Positions 38,301 through 46,589 of a DNA stretch of 64,000 nucleotides are shown here, one piece after another. The notes beneath the pieces were generated by a model. That model was given only the letters and a program-made list of their open reading frames with translations, made no database searches and had not been told where the DNA came from. How positions within the stretch are numbered: the first letter of the stretch is position 1; every line of letters begins with the position of its first letter. Source of the stretch: Marivita lacus. GTDB taxonomy: Bacteria > Pseudomonadota > Alphaproteobacteria > Rhodobacterales > Rhodobacteraceae. The DNA lies in assembly GCF_014637725.1 (NCBI RefSeq), contig NZ_BMFC01000005.1, positions 174,844 through 238,843 of the forward strand, given 5' to 3'. The translations under genes were made by a program, and so were the position numbers.

Positions 38301-38785
38301 TCATCGTGAATGCGGGCGGTCTCGGTAGACCATTCCACCCGGTCTCTTTTGACGCAATAGCGCCAGGCCCCGAACTTTGCCGAATGACCCGCGATCTCGA
38401 GCATCCGTTTCGCCCGCGCAAGGGCCGCTTCAGACGCGATCCTTTCCGTCACATCCCGCGCCGCGATCAGCTCCGCACGATGCCCATCGTGGTCGATGGT
38501 GTGGCTGGTGATGTCGACATGGATGATCTCGCCCGACTTCAGCCGGTGCCGCCAGACCCCGGCTTCGTCTCGGCCTTCGGTGACAGCCGCGACATTGGCA
38601 ACCAAGGCGGACTTGTCTTCGCTCGGGCGGATATCGGCGATGGTCATCGCAAGAAATTCGTCGTGGGAATACCCGTATTTTGCGACGGCGGCCTTGTTGA
38701 CAGCCAGAAAGCGCAGCGTGTCCAGATCGTAGACCCACATCGGGTCCGGGTGTGACAGGAACAGGATGTCAGTCACTGTATTCAA
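35399..38785 (-). CDS. Hybrid sensor histidine kinase with six PAS domains and a receiver
   Basis: The protein has no TM segment. Six PAS/PAC units occupy roughly the first 750 residues. The fifth has a LOV-like NYTKTGQEYWLELDIVP stretch but lacks the photoactive cysteine (GQTPSMLQG). Next come a HisKA domain with the phospho-acceptor histidine in GGVAHDFNNLL, a HATPase domain (LAINARDAM, DTGHGIPKD, GTGLGLSM), and a C-terminal receiver with DD near its start and the phospho-acceptor aspartate in LLLTDVILPGG. I prefer a TTG start at 38785, which has AAGGGTG six bases upstream. A TTG at 38845 in the same frame is the alternative. No separate response regulator adjoins, so it may pass phosphate through its own receiver. 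Confidence 0.88.
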   Translation of the reverse strand: MNTVTDILFLSHPDPMWVYDLDTLRFLAVNKAAVAKYGYSHDEFLAMTIADIRPSEDKSALVANVAAVTEGRDEAGVWRHRLKSGEIIHVDITSHTIDHDGHRAELIAARDVTERIASEAALARAKRMLEIAGHSAKFGAWRYCVKRDRVEWSTETARIHDEPDGFSPAIADGIAYYIPEHRERVTAHFRACLDHGTPWDDTLQIVTAKGRKLWVRCTGEAEYDESGRVVILQGSFQDISELVTVRNRAEQSEMLLAIAGRAVKLGGWRVDLASEKVMWTDGVAAIHELPPGTPPTLKDGADYFAPEERDSARKVFQDCVEHGIPFDDIRDLITAKGNRVQVRSIGVPVKDDTGQIVAVQGAMQDITELTSARREAYELSRRLAETLENIGDAFFTLDRDWRYTYLNSKAEELMRHSRSELIGRRVIDAFPELAGSIAESEYARAFDSGQTVRFEQFYAPFERSFRISAHPTPDGLAVYFSDITQECRQTEQLRLLEAAVEQISDIVIITETVTQDALGNAKIVYVNDAFERMTGFTRDEAIGQTPSMLQGPKTQRSELERIQKAFETHSPVRAELINYTKTGQEYWLELDIVPLENGEGQVTHFVAVQRDITDRKRGEDALRVSEARFRLIADATENTVWDWDIAEGRWWWSDGMAQQFGHHPDPAAKEPTLWRENVHPDDQARLDENFEKLLLGEIDASHERYVFRRADGSWAHVEDHAFPIRDNEGRIVRVIGSMADISDRLDMEERLRQSQKLEAVGQLTGGVAHDFNNLLTIIMGNTEMLRDSLEQDSPLRRFADASAVATDRAAELTNRLLAFSRKQMLQPQVLDVNAVITDFEDILRRTLGENIDIEIDLANDIWLTEIDLSQAEAAILNLAINARDAMQGGGSLTIETANVVLDEAYVSSEPDVPAGHYIVIAVSDTGHGIPKDQITQVFQPFFTTKAVGQGTGLGLSMVHGFVKQTGGHIRIYSEVNEGTTVKLYFPRYVGDREEQGATSQDRPLQHGQETILVIEDDVLILQQLMAQLTGLGYRVITASAGPPALDILRARTDIDLLLTDVILPGGMNGRQIADAARVIHPDLKVLFTSGYSENAIVHHGRLDSDVNFLGKPYRRSELAAKVREVLDI

Positions 38786-38942
38786 TTCTTCACCCTTTCG
38801 CGAAGCGGAGCCTCCAGAGGCGGTTGAGCCTAAAGCTGATCGCAAAATGATACTGTGAAACTGACACTAAAGCTGAACTTGAAAGCTTGCCGACTTCGAC
38901 GGTGGCTTTCGGGTCAGGCTAACACCTTAGGTTGTTATTGCT

Positions 38943-38970
38943 TATATATAGCATGAAAAAAAACTTGCAA
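38943..38970 (-). promoter_or_regulatory. Promoter of the histidine kinase gene
   Basis: On the minus strand TTGCAA (38970-38965) is followed after 16 bp by TATATA (38948-38943), or after 17 bp by ATATAA. Both match sigma70 elements well, in an AT-rich stretch about 150 bp ahead of the preferred start codon. Confidence 0.55.
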
Positions 38971-39468
38971 TCTGCCGGGCGACGCACTCCCTGCTCTTGG
39001 CTGCAAGCCGCAGAGAATACAAAGATTTAGTGGTATCTGGTTGAGGCTTTGCGCCGACAATGTCGATGACTGCCAATTTGCGCGCGGTCGTCCGTCGCTC
39101 AGCCCCGAATGCGAAATCGCGGCTCGGCATGCGGCGGGGTCTCGCTGGCGCGGGCAGTCTCGACGTCCTCCGCAAATGGGCCATGATGCAGTGGCCCGCT
39201 GCTGGTTCCCTGGACACTTGGTCAGGTTTCCATAGCTCGGTCATCGAATCCCATGGGGCTTTGGTAGCCCAGCTTGGACTGGCGTCACCTCGGATTGAAG
39301 AGGCGCTCCCGGTCACAAGTCAGGCTTCTGGGAGCGGGTGGGGTAGGGATCAACCCATGCCGGAACAGTCAACCGGCCAGATCAAGAGCTTTACTCAAGG
39401 CTCAGGTTTCGTACAGTCAAGCGGTTGATTTTGATGTCGAACACGAAGCGATGCGGAAAGTGCTCAGC
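38971..39468. other. Stretch without a supported gene
   Basis: No frame here has a family match, ribosome-binding site and start that agree. A 122-codon plus-strand frame (39060-39428) exists but looks like chance in GC-rich DNA. There is a stem of nine pairs with a 15-nt loop at 39304-39336 of unknown meaning. Confidence 0.45.
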
Positions 39469-39945
39469 ATGACTTTACCAAAAACCCGGTTCCGCATTGA
39501 CCCGGTCGTCGCGCCGACATGGGACGTGGCCGAACTGGTCACCCGTCATTTTGAGATGATGCAGGCGCAGACGCCTTCGGAAAGCTGCCACGTGATGAGC
39601 GCCGATGACCTCTTCGCTACAGGGGCCAAGGTCTACGCCCTGCGCGAGGATGAGGTGATTCTCGGAATAGCGGCTTTCAAGCCGCTGGAGGCAGGGCATT
39701 GCGAGTTGAAATCCATGCACACCCGCGCCGAAGCGCGGGGCAAGGGCGTCGGCGCGGCGCTTGTGCAGCATATCCTTGCCGAAGCTGCGGGGCTCGCCAT
39801 CTCCCGCGTCAGCCTCGAAACCGGATCGGAAGAGCCGTTTGCGCCTGCTCGCAGGCTCTACGAACGCCACGGCTTTTCCTACTGCGCGCCGTTCGCCGAC
39901 TATGTCGATGATCCGCTGAGCGTGTTCATGACGCGCCAAGTCTAG
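39469..39945 (+). CDS. GNAT-family N-acetyltransferase
   Basis: A 158-residue acetyltransferase read from the ATG at 39469, with GGAAAG upstream. The acetyl-CoA loop is EARGKGVGAALVQHIL, and the final strands contain ARRLYERHGFSYC, both typical of GNAT enzymes of the YkkB/PhnO-like group. The central CELKSMHTRAEAR strand agrees. The acceptor substrate is unknown. It converges with sodC, whose stop lies 6 bp away. Confidence 0.85.
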   Translation: MTLPKTRFRIDPVVAPTWDVAELVTRHFEMMQAQTPSESCHVMSADDLFATGAKVYALREDEVILGIAAFKPLEAGHCELKSMHTRAEARGKGVGAALVQHILAEAAGLAISRVSLETGSEEPFAPARRLYERHGFSYCAPFADYVDDPLSVFMTRQV

Positions 39946-39951
39946 GCAACC

Positions 39952-40461
39952 TTAATCCACCGATTGGACAAACACGCCGCAGGCGATGCGATCCCCGGCG
40001 TCTCCGGCCGGTTGGGTTTCGTAATCGTCTGCGCCTTCATGCATGACGAATGCCGATCCGTCTTCGTCAAGAATCATGTCCACCATCACCAGATGCGGAT
40101 TGAAGAATTGCGCATTGATGATGCCGTCATCCTGAACGATCACATTGGGCAAATCGCCCGGATGCGGTCCACCCTCGGCATCGATTCCGTGCGGCCGGTC
40201 ACCGGCAATATGCCCCCCAGCCGACGTGAAATCCTCGGCCGAGCAATCGCCGGTCTCGTGCAGATGCACGGCATGTTCACCTTCGGGAATGTCGTTCAGC
40301 GCGATGGTGACCAGCGCGGTGCCGGAGGCGCGGGCGCTGACGGACACAGTGCCGATCGAGTCACCGTCGCGATTGACGACATCCGCCGCGGCGATGTCCT
40401 GTGCGGCGACGGGTAGGGCGGGCAGCACGGTCGAGGCGGCGATGACAAGGGTGCGTAACAT
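39952..40461 (-). CDS. sodC: Periplasmic Cu/Zn superoxide dismutase
   Basis: The 169-residue enzyme converts superoxide to peroxide and oxygen in the periplasm. A signal peptide ends at PVAAQD (about residue 20). Metal-site motifs are complete: HAVHLHETGDC (two copper ligands and one disulfide cysteine), GGHIAGDRPHG and HPGDLPN for the bridging histidine and zinc ligands, VMHEGADDY for the fourth copper ligand, and the second cysteine in IACGVF. It has the compact length of bacterial enzymes. Confidence 0.94.
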   Translation of the reverse strand: MLRTLVIAASTVLPALPVAAQDIAAADVVNRDGDSIGTVSVSARASGTALVTIALNDIPEGEHAVHLHETGDCSAEDFTSAGGHIAGDRPHGIDAEGGPHPGDLPNVIVQDDGIINAQFFNPHLVMVDMILDEDGSAFVMHEGADDYETQPAGDAGDRIACGVFVQSVD

Positions 40462-40568
40462 GAGAGTCTCCTTTTGGTGGCGTCAGTGCCATCAAAACGC
40501 CGCGCCGCCGCCGCCTGTTCCAATCACCCTTTGACGACCCGTGCGACCTGTCGTAATCGGTGACCAGC

Positions 40569-40645
40569 GGTCCCGTAGCTCAACTGGATAGAGCACCTGA
40601 CTTCTAATCAGGATGTTGGGGGTTCGAGTCCTCCCGGGATCGCCA
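40569..40645 (+). tRNA. tRNA-Arg (anticodon UCU)
   Basis: A full cloverleaf of 77 nt with encoded CCA. The acceptor stem GGTCCCG pairs with CGGGATC (one G-U), the D arm reads TAGCTCAACTGGATAGAGCA, and the anticodon stem CCTGA/TCAGG carries loop CTTCTAA. The T arm is GGGGG-TTCGAGT-CCTCC and the discriminator base is G. The anticodon TCT reads AGA/AGG arginine codons, which are rare in this GC-rich genome. Confidence 0.97.
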
Positions 40646-40737
40646 GTTTGGCAAAAAGCTTCGAAATCAAATCGAGATGCACTTTGTCGTACCTCGGAAA
40701 AACCGATGGGCGGGCGCGAGCCTGTTTCAGCAGCGCT

Positions 40738-42303
40738 TCAATGCGCCTGGTCCGGTGAATTCCTGACCATCGCTTCTGCTGTTTGCTCGGCAAGGCTGAT
40801 CCCGGCCTGGTTCATGGTCAGATAGGTGTAGTCGGCGCCGGCTTCCCGGATTTGGTCCTGGTGCGCCTCATGCAGGGCATGCGCGACAATGGGTCCGGTA
40901 AAGCCACGTTGCCGCAAGGAGCGGGCCGCGATCAACTTGGCCTCCAGATCGTCCATCGCGAGGATCGCGGCTTTCACCTGGCCAAGGTTGCAACTGCGCC
41001 AGAAATTGCTGTCTTCGGCATCCGCGAAGAGGACATTGCGTCCTGCCTCGTGATGAGCCCTGGCCTTATAGGTGTCGGCATCCAGACCAAGCGCCTTGAG
41101 CCCTTGTTCCTCGATGACCCTGTAGGCTGCGCTTCCCGTGCGCCCCATTCCAAAGATCAACACATCCGCATCGCCCATGTTTTTGGGCTGTTCATCGGGG
41201 TGGATCGTGTCCCGTTCATACTGGCGGAGCTTGTCTTCGAGGCGTTCGTAGATGGGATGTGCGTAGCGGTTCAGAGGGGCCGAGATCACGAAAGAGATCG
41301 ACACCGCAATCGCCAGCGGCACGAGGAACTCAGGCAGAACACCCGCCGCCACGATCAGGCCAAACTCGGAATAGGCCGTCAGGCTGAGCGCAGTCAGGAA
41401 TGCGCTGCGCGCGCGCAGCTTGAACGCCACCATGAGTGCAAAGAACAGCACCCCCTTCAGGGCGAGTGCGATGCCGACTGCCACTGCAAAGACCATCGCA
41501 CCCCAATCGGGCAGGCCCGTCAGGCCGATTTGCAGAAAGAACCCGACAAGGAAAATCTCCTTGAGCGACCAAAGCGAGGCACCGAGCTCCTTGGCTCGTG
41601 TGTGGGTCGACAACAGAACGCCCATCACCAAGGCACCGATTTCCGACGACAGCCCCATCGCCTCGAATCCCATGCCACCGATGACCAGCGACAACAGCAT
41701 GCCCATCAGAACAAGCAATTCATCATGTCCGGCGAAATCCAGAAGCCGGTGGAGCACCGGGCGCAACAAGGGCACGCCGAAGATCAGAAGCGCCCAGATG
41801 TTGGGTGTCTGGCCCGACCAGACGGCCAGCACCACCAGCGCGACGATGTCCTGCACAATCAGGATGCCAATCGCGGTGCGGCCATGAAATGTGCCCAGTT
41901 CCCGTTTGGTTTCCAGTAATTTGGCAGCCAGCACGGTGGAGGAAAAGGACAAGGCGATCGCGAGAAGAAGCGCAGTGCTCCAGTCGAGCCCCATGAACAG
42001 CTTGAGCCCCGGCATGAACACAGCCACCGAAATGGCGAAGTGCACCAAGGCACCGCCGATAACCTGCGGTTGGGCGATCTGTGCAAGCTTGAGCTTCAGG
42101 CCAACCGTGAACAGCAAAAGCAGCACACCGAGATGCGCCACATGCCCCAAGGTTTCGCCGGTATATTCCGGCATCCCCAGCGTGGGGCCGGCGATGTTGA
42201 TGGCAAAGCCTGCAGCCAGAAAGCCAACCAGCGGGGGCAAGCCGATCTGCCGGACAACCAACCCGAAAAAGAAGGCAAAACTGATGGTGATGACTTCAAA
42301 CAA
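40738..42303 (-). CDS. CPA2-family cation/proton antiporter with TrkA-N domain (KefB/YbaL-like)
   Basis: A 521-residue membrane protein with about twelve TM segments across residues 1-355 and a C-terminal cytoplasmic nucleotide-binding domain starting at VLIFGMGRTGSAAYRVI. The antiporter core includes GVLLLLFTVGLKL and ALSFSSTVLAAKLLETK. Relatives move potassium or sodium against protons, often under control of the bound nucleotide or glutathione. The specific ion cannot be read. The tRNA gene lies about 90 bp beyond its 3' end, in the opposite direction. Confidence 0.88.
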   Translation of the reverse strand: MFEVITISFAFFFGLVVRQIGLPPLVGFLAAGFAINIAGPTLGMPEYTGETLGHVAHLGVLLLLFTVGLKLKLAQIAQPQVIGGALVHFAISVAVFMPGLKLFMGLDWSTALLLAIALSFSSTVLAAKLLETKRELGTFHGRTAIGILIVQDIVALVVLAVWSGQTPNIWALLIFGVPLLRPVLHRLLDFAGHDELLVLMGMLLSLVIGGMGFEAMGLSSEIGALVMGVLLSTHTRAKELGASLWSLKEIFLVGFFLQIGLTGLPDWGAMVFAVAVGIALALKGVLFFALMVAFKLRARSAFLTALSLTAYSEFGLIVAAGVLPEFLVPLAIAVSISFVISAPLNRYAHPIYERLEDKLRQYERDTIHPDEQPKNMGDADVLIFGMGRTGSAAYRVIEEQGLKALGLDADTYKARAHHEAGRNVLFADAEDSNFWRSCNLGQVKAAILAMDDLEAKLIAARSLRQRGFTGPIVAHALHEAHQDQIREAGADYTYLTMNQAGISLAEQTAEAMVRNSPDQAH

Positions 42304-42448
42304 AACGCGTTATTCCCCTTTAGTCGACCTGACCTTACTCTTGCGCATCTTGTTTGTGGAAACCACAAGCTTGGTTGCATACATGTCGACAAAGGGAAAA
42401 TAGGGCGCGTTGGTCTCCTGGGTCACCAGCTCGGCCAGAACGTGCGCA

Positions 42449-43807
42449 TCAAAAGCTGCCGAGCAGCATTCCGAGGCCGATGATGAGGGCGCAGGCTATC
42501 GTCGGGATGACAACAGCGACGACAAAGATGTCCCCATAAGCCTCACGGTGGGTCATGCCGCAAATTGCCAGAAGCGTTATGACCGCTCCATTGTGGGGCA
42601 GGGTATCGAGGCCGCCGGTCGCAACGGCAACGACGCGGTGCAAAAGTTCCGGGCTGACCCCTTGCGCCACGGCCTGCGCGCTCAGCGAAGGACCCAGCAC
42701 ATCAAGTGCGATCGACATGCCGCCCGAGGCGGAGCCGGTGATTCCGGCCAATGCTCCGGCTGACAAGGCCGCAGACAGCACGACATCACCGCCAGAAACC
42801 CCTTCAAGCCATATCTTCAACAGTTCAAAACCGGGCAGGGTGGCGATCACGGCACCGAAACCCACAAGGCTGGCGGTATTGAACAATGGCAGCAGCGCGG
42901 ACTCGGCACCGGCGTTCAGGACCTGCTTCATCTGTGGCGGGCGGCTCAGGACCAGAGCCAGCGCCAATGCGACGGCGAGCGCGGTGATCACCGACCACAC
43001 TCCTTGCACCCGAGACAGGTCCGTCGCGCCATATTCGGGGTCCGCAAGGTATGCGGTGTCCAACGATGGCAGGATCAAATTGCCCATCACCAGCGTGACC
43101 ACGCCAACCGAAAGGATCGGCACCAGCGCGACCCAGAGCGGCAACGCCTCGCCGGGCGGTGCAGCCTCCTGTTGCATGAGCCCGGCATCACCAGCCATCG
43201 TGCGTGCTCGTATCTGCAACCAGGCGAGCCCTAAACCGAGCATGACGGTGCCTGCAATCAGCCCGAGGCCCGGTGCTGCAAAAGGTGTCGTGCCGAAGGT
43301 CGCCATCGGGATCGCGTTCTGGATCGACGGGGTGCCGGGAAGCGCCGTCATGGTGAACGTGAAGGCCCCAAGCGCGATCGTCGCGGGGATCAGTCGCGCA
43401 GGTAGCCCGGTTTGCGCGAACAGCGCCCGCGCAAGCGGCCATGCCGCGAATGCCACCACGAAAAGGGACACGCCACCATAGGTGAGCAGCGCACAGGCAA
43501 GGACAATGGCGAGGATCGCCTTGCTCGATCCGAGTGCAGATGCAATGCCAGAAGCCAGTCGCGAGGCTGCACCAGACGACTCCATGACTTTGCCGAACAG
43601 CGCACCCAGCAGGAACAGGGGAAAGAAGGCAACGATGAAGCCCCCCGTCGCCTGCATGAAAACCTGCGTGTAGCCTGCAAGGACAGGAACACCAGAAACG
43701 ACCGCCGCAAGCATTGCCAGCACGGGCGCAAGAACAATGACGGACATGCCGCGCCAGGCGCCTGCGATCAGAAGCGCCAAGGCGGCCATGATAAGCAGAA
43801 CACTCAT
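42449..43807 (-). CDS. GntP-family permease
   Basis: A 452-residue permease with about twelve hydrophobic segments, read from the ATG at 43807, with AGAGG close upstream. Family features are the long glycine-rich TM segments, the GAFTFTMTALPGTPSIQNAIP stretch, and the late GGLDTLPHNGAVITLL segment. GntP-type proteins import gluconate or related hydroxyacids such as 3-hydroxybutyrate by proton symport. No catabolic gene adjoins to indicate the substrate. Confidence 0.85.
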   Translation of the reverse strand: MSVLLIMAALALLIAGAWRGMSVIVLAPVLAMLAAVVSGVPVLAGYTQVFMQATGGFIVAFFPLFLLGALFGKVMESSGAASRLASGIASALGSSKAILAIVLACALLTYGGVSLFVVAFAAWPLARALFAQTGLPARLIPATIALGAFTFTMTALPGTPSIQNAIPMATFGTTPFAAPGLGLIAGTVMLGLGLAWLQIRARTMAGDAGLMQQEAAPPGEALPLWVALVPILSVGVVTLVMGNLILPSLDTAYLADPEYGATDLSRVQGVWSVITALAVALALALVLSRPPQMKQVLNAGAESALLPLFNTASLVGFGAVIATLPGFELLKIWLEGVSGGDVVLSAALSAGALAGITGSASGGMSIALDVLGPSLSAQAVAQGVSPELLHRVVAVATGGLDTLPHNGAVITLLAICGMTHREAYGDIFVVAVVIPTIACALIIGLGMLLGSF

Positions 43808-44123
43808 GTGGCCTCTCTTGCTGCAGCGCAGCATAGGCTGACTCATGCCAAAGGTCGAGCGGCAGAAAAGCTGACAGTCACAGATATTTTCCGAACATGC
43901 CCGGCTGACCAGCCTTGCCCACAGCAAGTGTCTTTGAAAAAGTCACCGACAACGCGGGGATCATTTGGACCTGTCGCGGTTTTGTGCAGCTTGTCGTAGT
44001 TGCCGTTCCGACGTCGGACAGGGTTGCTGAAGTCGTTTCTTCAGTCCGCCGTGGCCATGGCTGAGGAAAACGGGGCTCCGCCAACGCGACGTTCTGGGCC
44101 CGCCATTCTCGAGAAGCAACTGA
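43808..44123. other. Intergenic stretch without a supported gene
   Basis: The 316 bp between the permease gene start and the TetR gene stop hold only short frames with no recognisable family. It must contain the permease promoter, but I cannot place it with confidence. Confidence 0.45.
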
Positions 44124-44753
44124 TCAAGAGCCAGTCGGCGCAAGGATCGCGTGGCTGATGGTCATCAGATAGTCCCAGTCGTCGATCTCGGCGGCGGCGA
44201 CCTTGTGCTTCATGTCGATGGTCAGGAACGAATGACCATGCACGAAGGACCACAGCATATAGGCGCGGCGCTGGACATCCGGGTCGGCAGGCGGCAGGTC
44301 AAGGCGCGCGGCAACGGCATGAACAACCACACCAAAACAGCCTTCGCCCTTGGCCAACAGGTCGGGGGCGTTTTCGTGGCCTTCCGTCAGGCCGAAGACC
44401 AGCCGGAATACTCCCGGTTCGTCCTTCGCGAAATCGACATAGGCCTGACCGACGGCAGCGACGGCCTCCAGAGAGCCGTAGGCATGAGCCTCGGCCCCCG
44501 CTTCCATCGCGGCGCGCAACCGGTCCATCGCTTCACTCACGACACCCCGCAGGATCTCGTGACGATCCTTGAAATGCTTGTAGGGCGCGGCAGAGCTGAC
44601 ACCGGCGCGGCGCGCGGCCTCGGCCACGGAGAACCCGTCCGGGCCGTGCGTTTCGACCAGGTCCCGCACGGCCGCGATCAGTTGGGCGCGCAGATCACCG
44701 TGGTGATAGGCGGCTTTGGGCGTCACGCTTGGTGCGGCCGGGTCATTGGACAT
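44124..44753 (-). CDS. TetR-family regulator (WHG domain) of RND locus 2
   Basis: A 209-residue regulator with an N-terminal YHHGDLRAQLIAAVRDLVE helix, then a helix-turn-helix AEAARRAGVSSAAPYKHFKDR. Its C-terminal domain carries the family-typical MLWSFVHGHSFL segment. I start it at ATG 44753, with GGAAGG upstream. The in-frame ATG at 44786 falls within the operator. It is divergent from the small monooxygenase-like gene and the efflux genes, and its likely operator is repeated in front of the adaptor gene. Confidence 0.9.
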   Translation of the reverse strand: MSNDPAAPSVTPKAAYHHGDLRAQLIAAVRDLVETHGPDGFSVAEAARRAGVSSAAPYKHFKDRHEILRGVVSEAMDRLRAAMEAGAEAHAYGSLEAVAAVGQAYVDFAKDEPGVFRLVFGLTEGHENAPDLLAKGEGCFGVVVHAVAARLDLPPADPDVQRRAYMLWSFVHGHSFLTIDMKHKVAAAEIDDWDYLMTISHAILAPTGS

Positions 44754-44772
44754 GGGTGTTGGGCCTTCCAGT

Positions 44773-44793
44773 AAAGTGAGTGACATTCACTTT
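44773..44793. promoter_or_regulatory. Operator 1, divergent region of the second TetR
   Basis: A 21-bp inverted repeat, AAAGTGA-GTGACAT-TCACTTT (perfect 7-bp arms), lies 20 bp upstream of the tetR start codon. A related site lies at 45382-45402. A looser copy, AAAGTTAGCACCTTTCAC, at 44804-44821 sits inside the neighbouring promoter. Confidence 0.65.
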
Positions 44794-44797
44794 TTTC

Positions 44798-44826
44798 TTG
44801 ACGAAAGTTAGCACCTTTCACATATG
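44798..44826 (+). promoter_or_regulatory. Candidate promoter for the monooxygenase-like gene
   Basis: TTGACG (44798-44803) is followed after 17 bp by CATATG (44821-44826), directed toward the small gene at 44961. The spacer contains the looser copy of the TetR site, compatible with repression. Confidence 0.4.
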
Positions 44827-44960
44827 TTTGCAAGGGCAGGAACGGAGCACAAGTTTCTGCACGCCCCAACTGCAACTCACCGCGGCATGTCCCGCCCCAA
44901 ATCCGCTCGCCCGCATCCCGCGGGCGGGGTGGCCATGCTTGACCTTGAAAGGCCTGTCCA

Positions 44961-45302
44961 ATGCAGCACGATGTCTATGTTTCGATCACCGGCTTGCAGG
45001 TGCGGCGGGTCTGGCACATTCCGACCTTCTGGTTGCATGCGATGAAGTCCATGGCGCAAGCCCGCAACGCTCCGGGCAACATTTCCGCCGATGCGCGCAC
45101 CATCAACGGCGTTCATCACACGCTTTCGGTCTGGACCGACAAGGACGCCATGCGCGCGTATCTGACTGCGGGTCCCCGTCTTGAGGCGATGCGCCTTTTT
45201 CCGAGTATCGCGACCGGAAAAGTGGTCGGATATCTAGCGCCAAAAGCCCCTGAATGGTCCGAGGTTCACGCGATCTGGCTGGACCGGGGGCGTGTCGTAT
45301 GA
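44961..45302 (+). CDS. Small protein resembling antibiotic-biosynthesis-monooxygenase (dimeric alpha/beta barrel) fold
   Basis: A 113-residue protein with GAAAGG upstream of its ATG. The sequence alternates strands and helices and includes HHTLSVWTDKDAMRAYLTAG, the kind of pattern seen in ABM-like ferredoxin-fold proteins: a strand, a tryptophan, then an acidic helix. No catalytic residues can be named. It lies between two copies of the TetR site and just before the efflux genes, so it is probably in the same regulon. Confidence 0.6.
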   Translation: MQHDVYVSITGLQVRRVWHIPTFWLHAMKSMAQARNAPGNISADARTINGVHHTLSVWTDKDAMRAYLTAGPRLEAMRLFPSIATGKVVGYLAPKAPEWSEVHAIWLDRGRVV

Positions 45303-45376
45303 GGGCACGATCACCTTGGACCCACTTGCAAGACAGCCTGTTCGAGGATGCGGCACGCGCCGCAGGTCGAATACCC

Positions 45377-45406
45377 TTGCCAAAGTGAGTGATTCTAACT
45401 TATGTA
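45377..45406 (+). promoter_or_regulatory. Promoter and operator 2 in front of the RND locus 2 adaptor gene
   Basis: TTGCCA (45377-45382) is followed after 17-18 bp by TTATGT/TATGTA (45400-45406). The spacer carries AAAGTGAGTGATTCTAACTTA (45382-45402), which matches operator 1 at 16 of 21 positions, including the whole first half-site. Binding there would block the promoter. Confidence 0.55.
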
Positions 45407-45438
45407 AGAACATCTAACTTCCTCGGAGTCTTCCATCC

Positions 45439-46584
45439 ATGACCCAGCGTGCAACATCAGGTTTTCGAAAGGCGCTTGGTCGGGCTCTGACCGTGACGGT
45501 GACGCTCATGGTCTGCGGGGCAGCCGCGGCAGCCGTCATCGGAGGGTTCTCCATGATCGCAGCCGAAGGCGATGCCGCCCCCGGTGTCGCGGCCCCACGG
45601 ACCTCGGTCGGCGTCATGTCGGTGGAACTGACACGGGGCTACACTGTCACCCGCCGGTTCACAGGCCAGATCGAAGCGGCAGCGCGGACCGATCTGGGGT
45701 TCGAGTTGGGCGGGCGCATCGCCGAAGTGCTGGTCGAGGAAGGCGATGTGGTGGCAGGCGGCGCGGTGCTGGCACGACTGGACACCAGCGCGCTCATCCC
45801 CGAACGCGCGGCGCTGGAGGCGGAACTGGTCGCCCTTGCGGCAGATGCCGAACTCGCCCGGCTGACGCTGGCGCGCAATGACGCGCTGACGGAACGGGGC
45901 TTTCGCTCGGTCGCGGCGCAAGACGACGCCCGGCTGACGCTGGCGCGGGCCGAGGCCGGGATGGCGGTGATGCGCGCGCGGATCGCGGGGGTTAACGTGC
46001 GGTTGGACAAGTCGGTGCTGAGAGCGCCGTATCCCGCCCGCATCGGAGCGCGGATGGCCGATCCCGGACAGACGGCGGCAGCGGGCCAGACCGTTGTGGT
46101 CCTGTTTGACACCGAGCCCGCCCGCGCCCGGGTCGGCCTGCCGCCTGAATTGGCCAATGGGCTGGTCGCAGGGGACAGCGTTATTGTCGAGTTGGGCGGT
46201 GAGGAACTGGAAGCCACCCTGCGCCAGATCCGACCGGATCTTGACCCGAACACACGCAGCAGGTCGGTCATTGTGACCCTGCCCGAGGGTGCCGCGCCCG
46301 TGCTAAACGACACGGTCGCACTTCTCCGCACCCAGAGCATTGACGATCCCGGGTTCTGGGCCCCGCTCAGCGCTCTGCGCGAAGGTGCGCGCGGATCGTG
46401 GTCGGTCATGACCTTGGAAAACACGCCCGAAGGCGACCGCACCCTGCCTGCGGCGGTCGAGGTCATCCACAGCGACGGCAATCGCGTGTTCCTGCGCGGC
46501 GACCTGCCCCCCGGCGCGCGGATCGTGGCCAAGGCGCCCGACCGCGTAGCACCCGGCCAGCTTGTTCTGGCGCAGGTGGAGTAA
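45439..46584 (+). CDS. RND periplasmic adaptor protein, locus 2
   Basis: A 381-residue adaptor with one N-terminal TM (LTVTVTLMVCGAAAAAVIGG). The lipoyl halves are visible (GGRIAEVLVEEGDVVAGGAVLARL and APYPARIGARMADPGQTAAAG), with a short coiled-coil hairpin between about residues 120 and 185 and the usual beta-barrel. The pump gene begins 5 bp after its stop. Confidence 0.91.
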   Translation: MTQRATSGFRKALGRALTVTVTLMVCGAAAAAVIGGFSMIAAEGDAAPGVAAPRTSVGVMSVELTRGYTVTRRFTGQIEAAARTDLGFELGGRIAEVLVEEGDVVAGGAVLARLDTSALIPERAALEAELVALAADAELARLTLARNDALTERGFRSVAAQDDARLTLARAEAGMAVMRARIAGVNVRLDKSVLRAPYPARIGARMADPGQTAAAGQTVVVLFDTEPARARVGLPPELANGLVAGDSVIVELGGEELEATLRQIRPDLDPNTRSRSVIVTLPEGAAPVLNDTVALLRTQSIDDPGFWAPLSALREGARGSWSVMTLENTPEGDRTLPAAVEVIHSDGNRVFLRGDLPPGARIVAKAPDRVAPGQLVLAQVE

Positions 46585-46589
46585 GCGCT

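Noticed and set aside
39304..39336. Stem of nine pairs with a 15-nt loop
   Set aside because: Large loop, no U run and no neighbouring gene end; may be chance in GC-rich DNA.
39060..39428. 122-codon plus-strand frame before the acetyltransferase gene
   Set aside because: No ribosome-binding site, no recognisable domain and a low-complexity composition.
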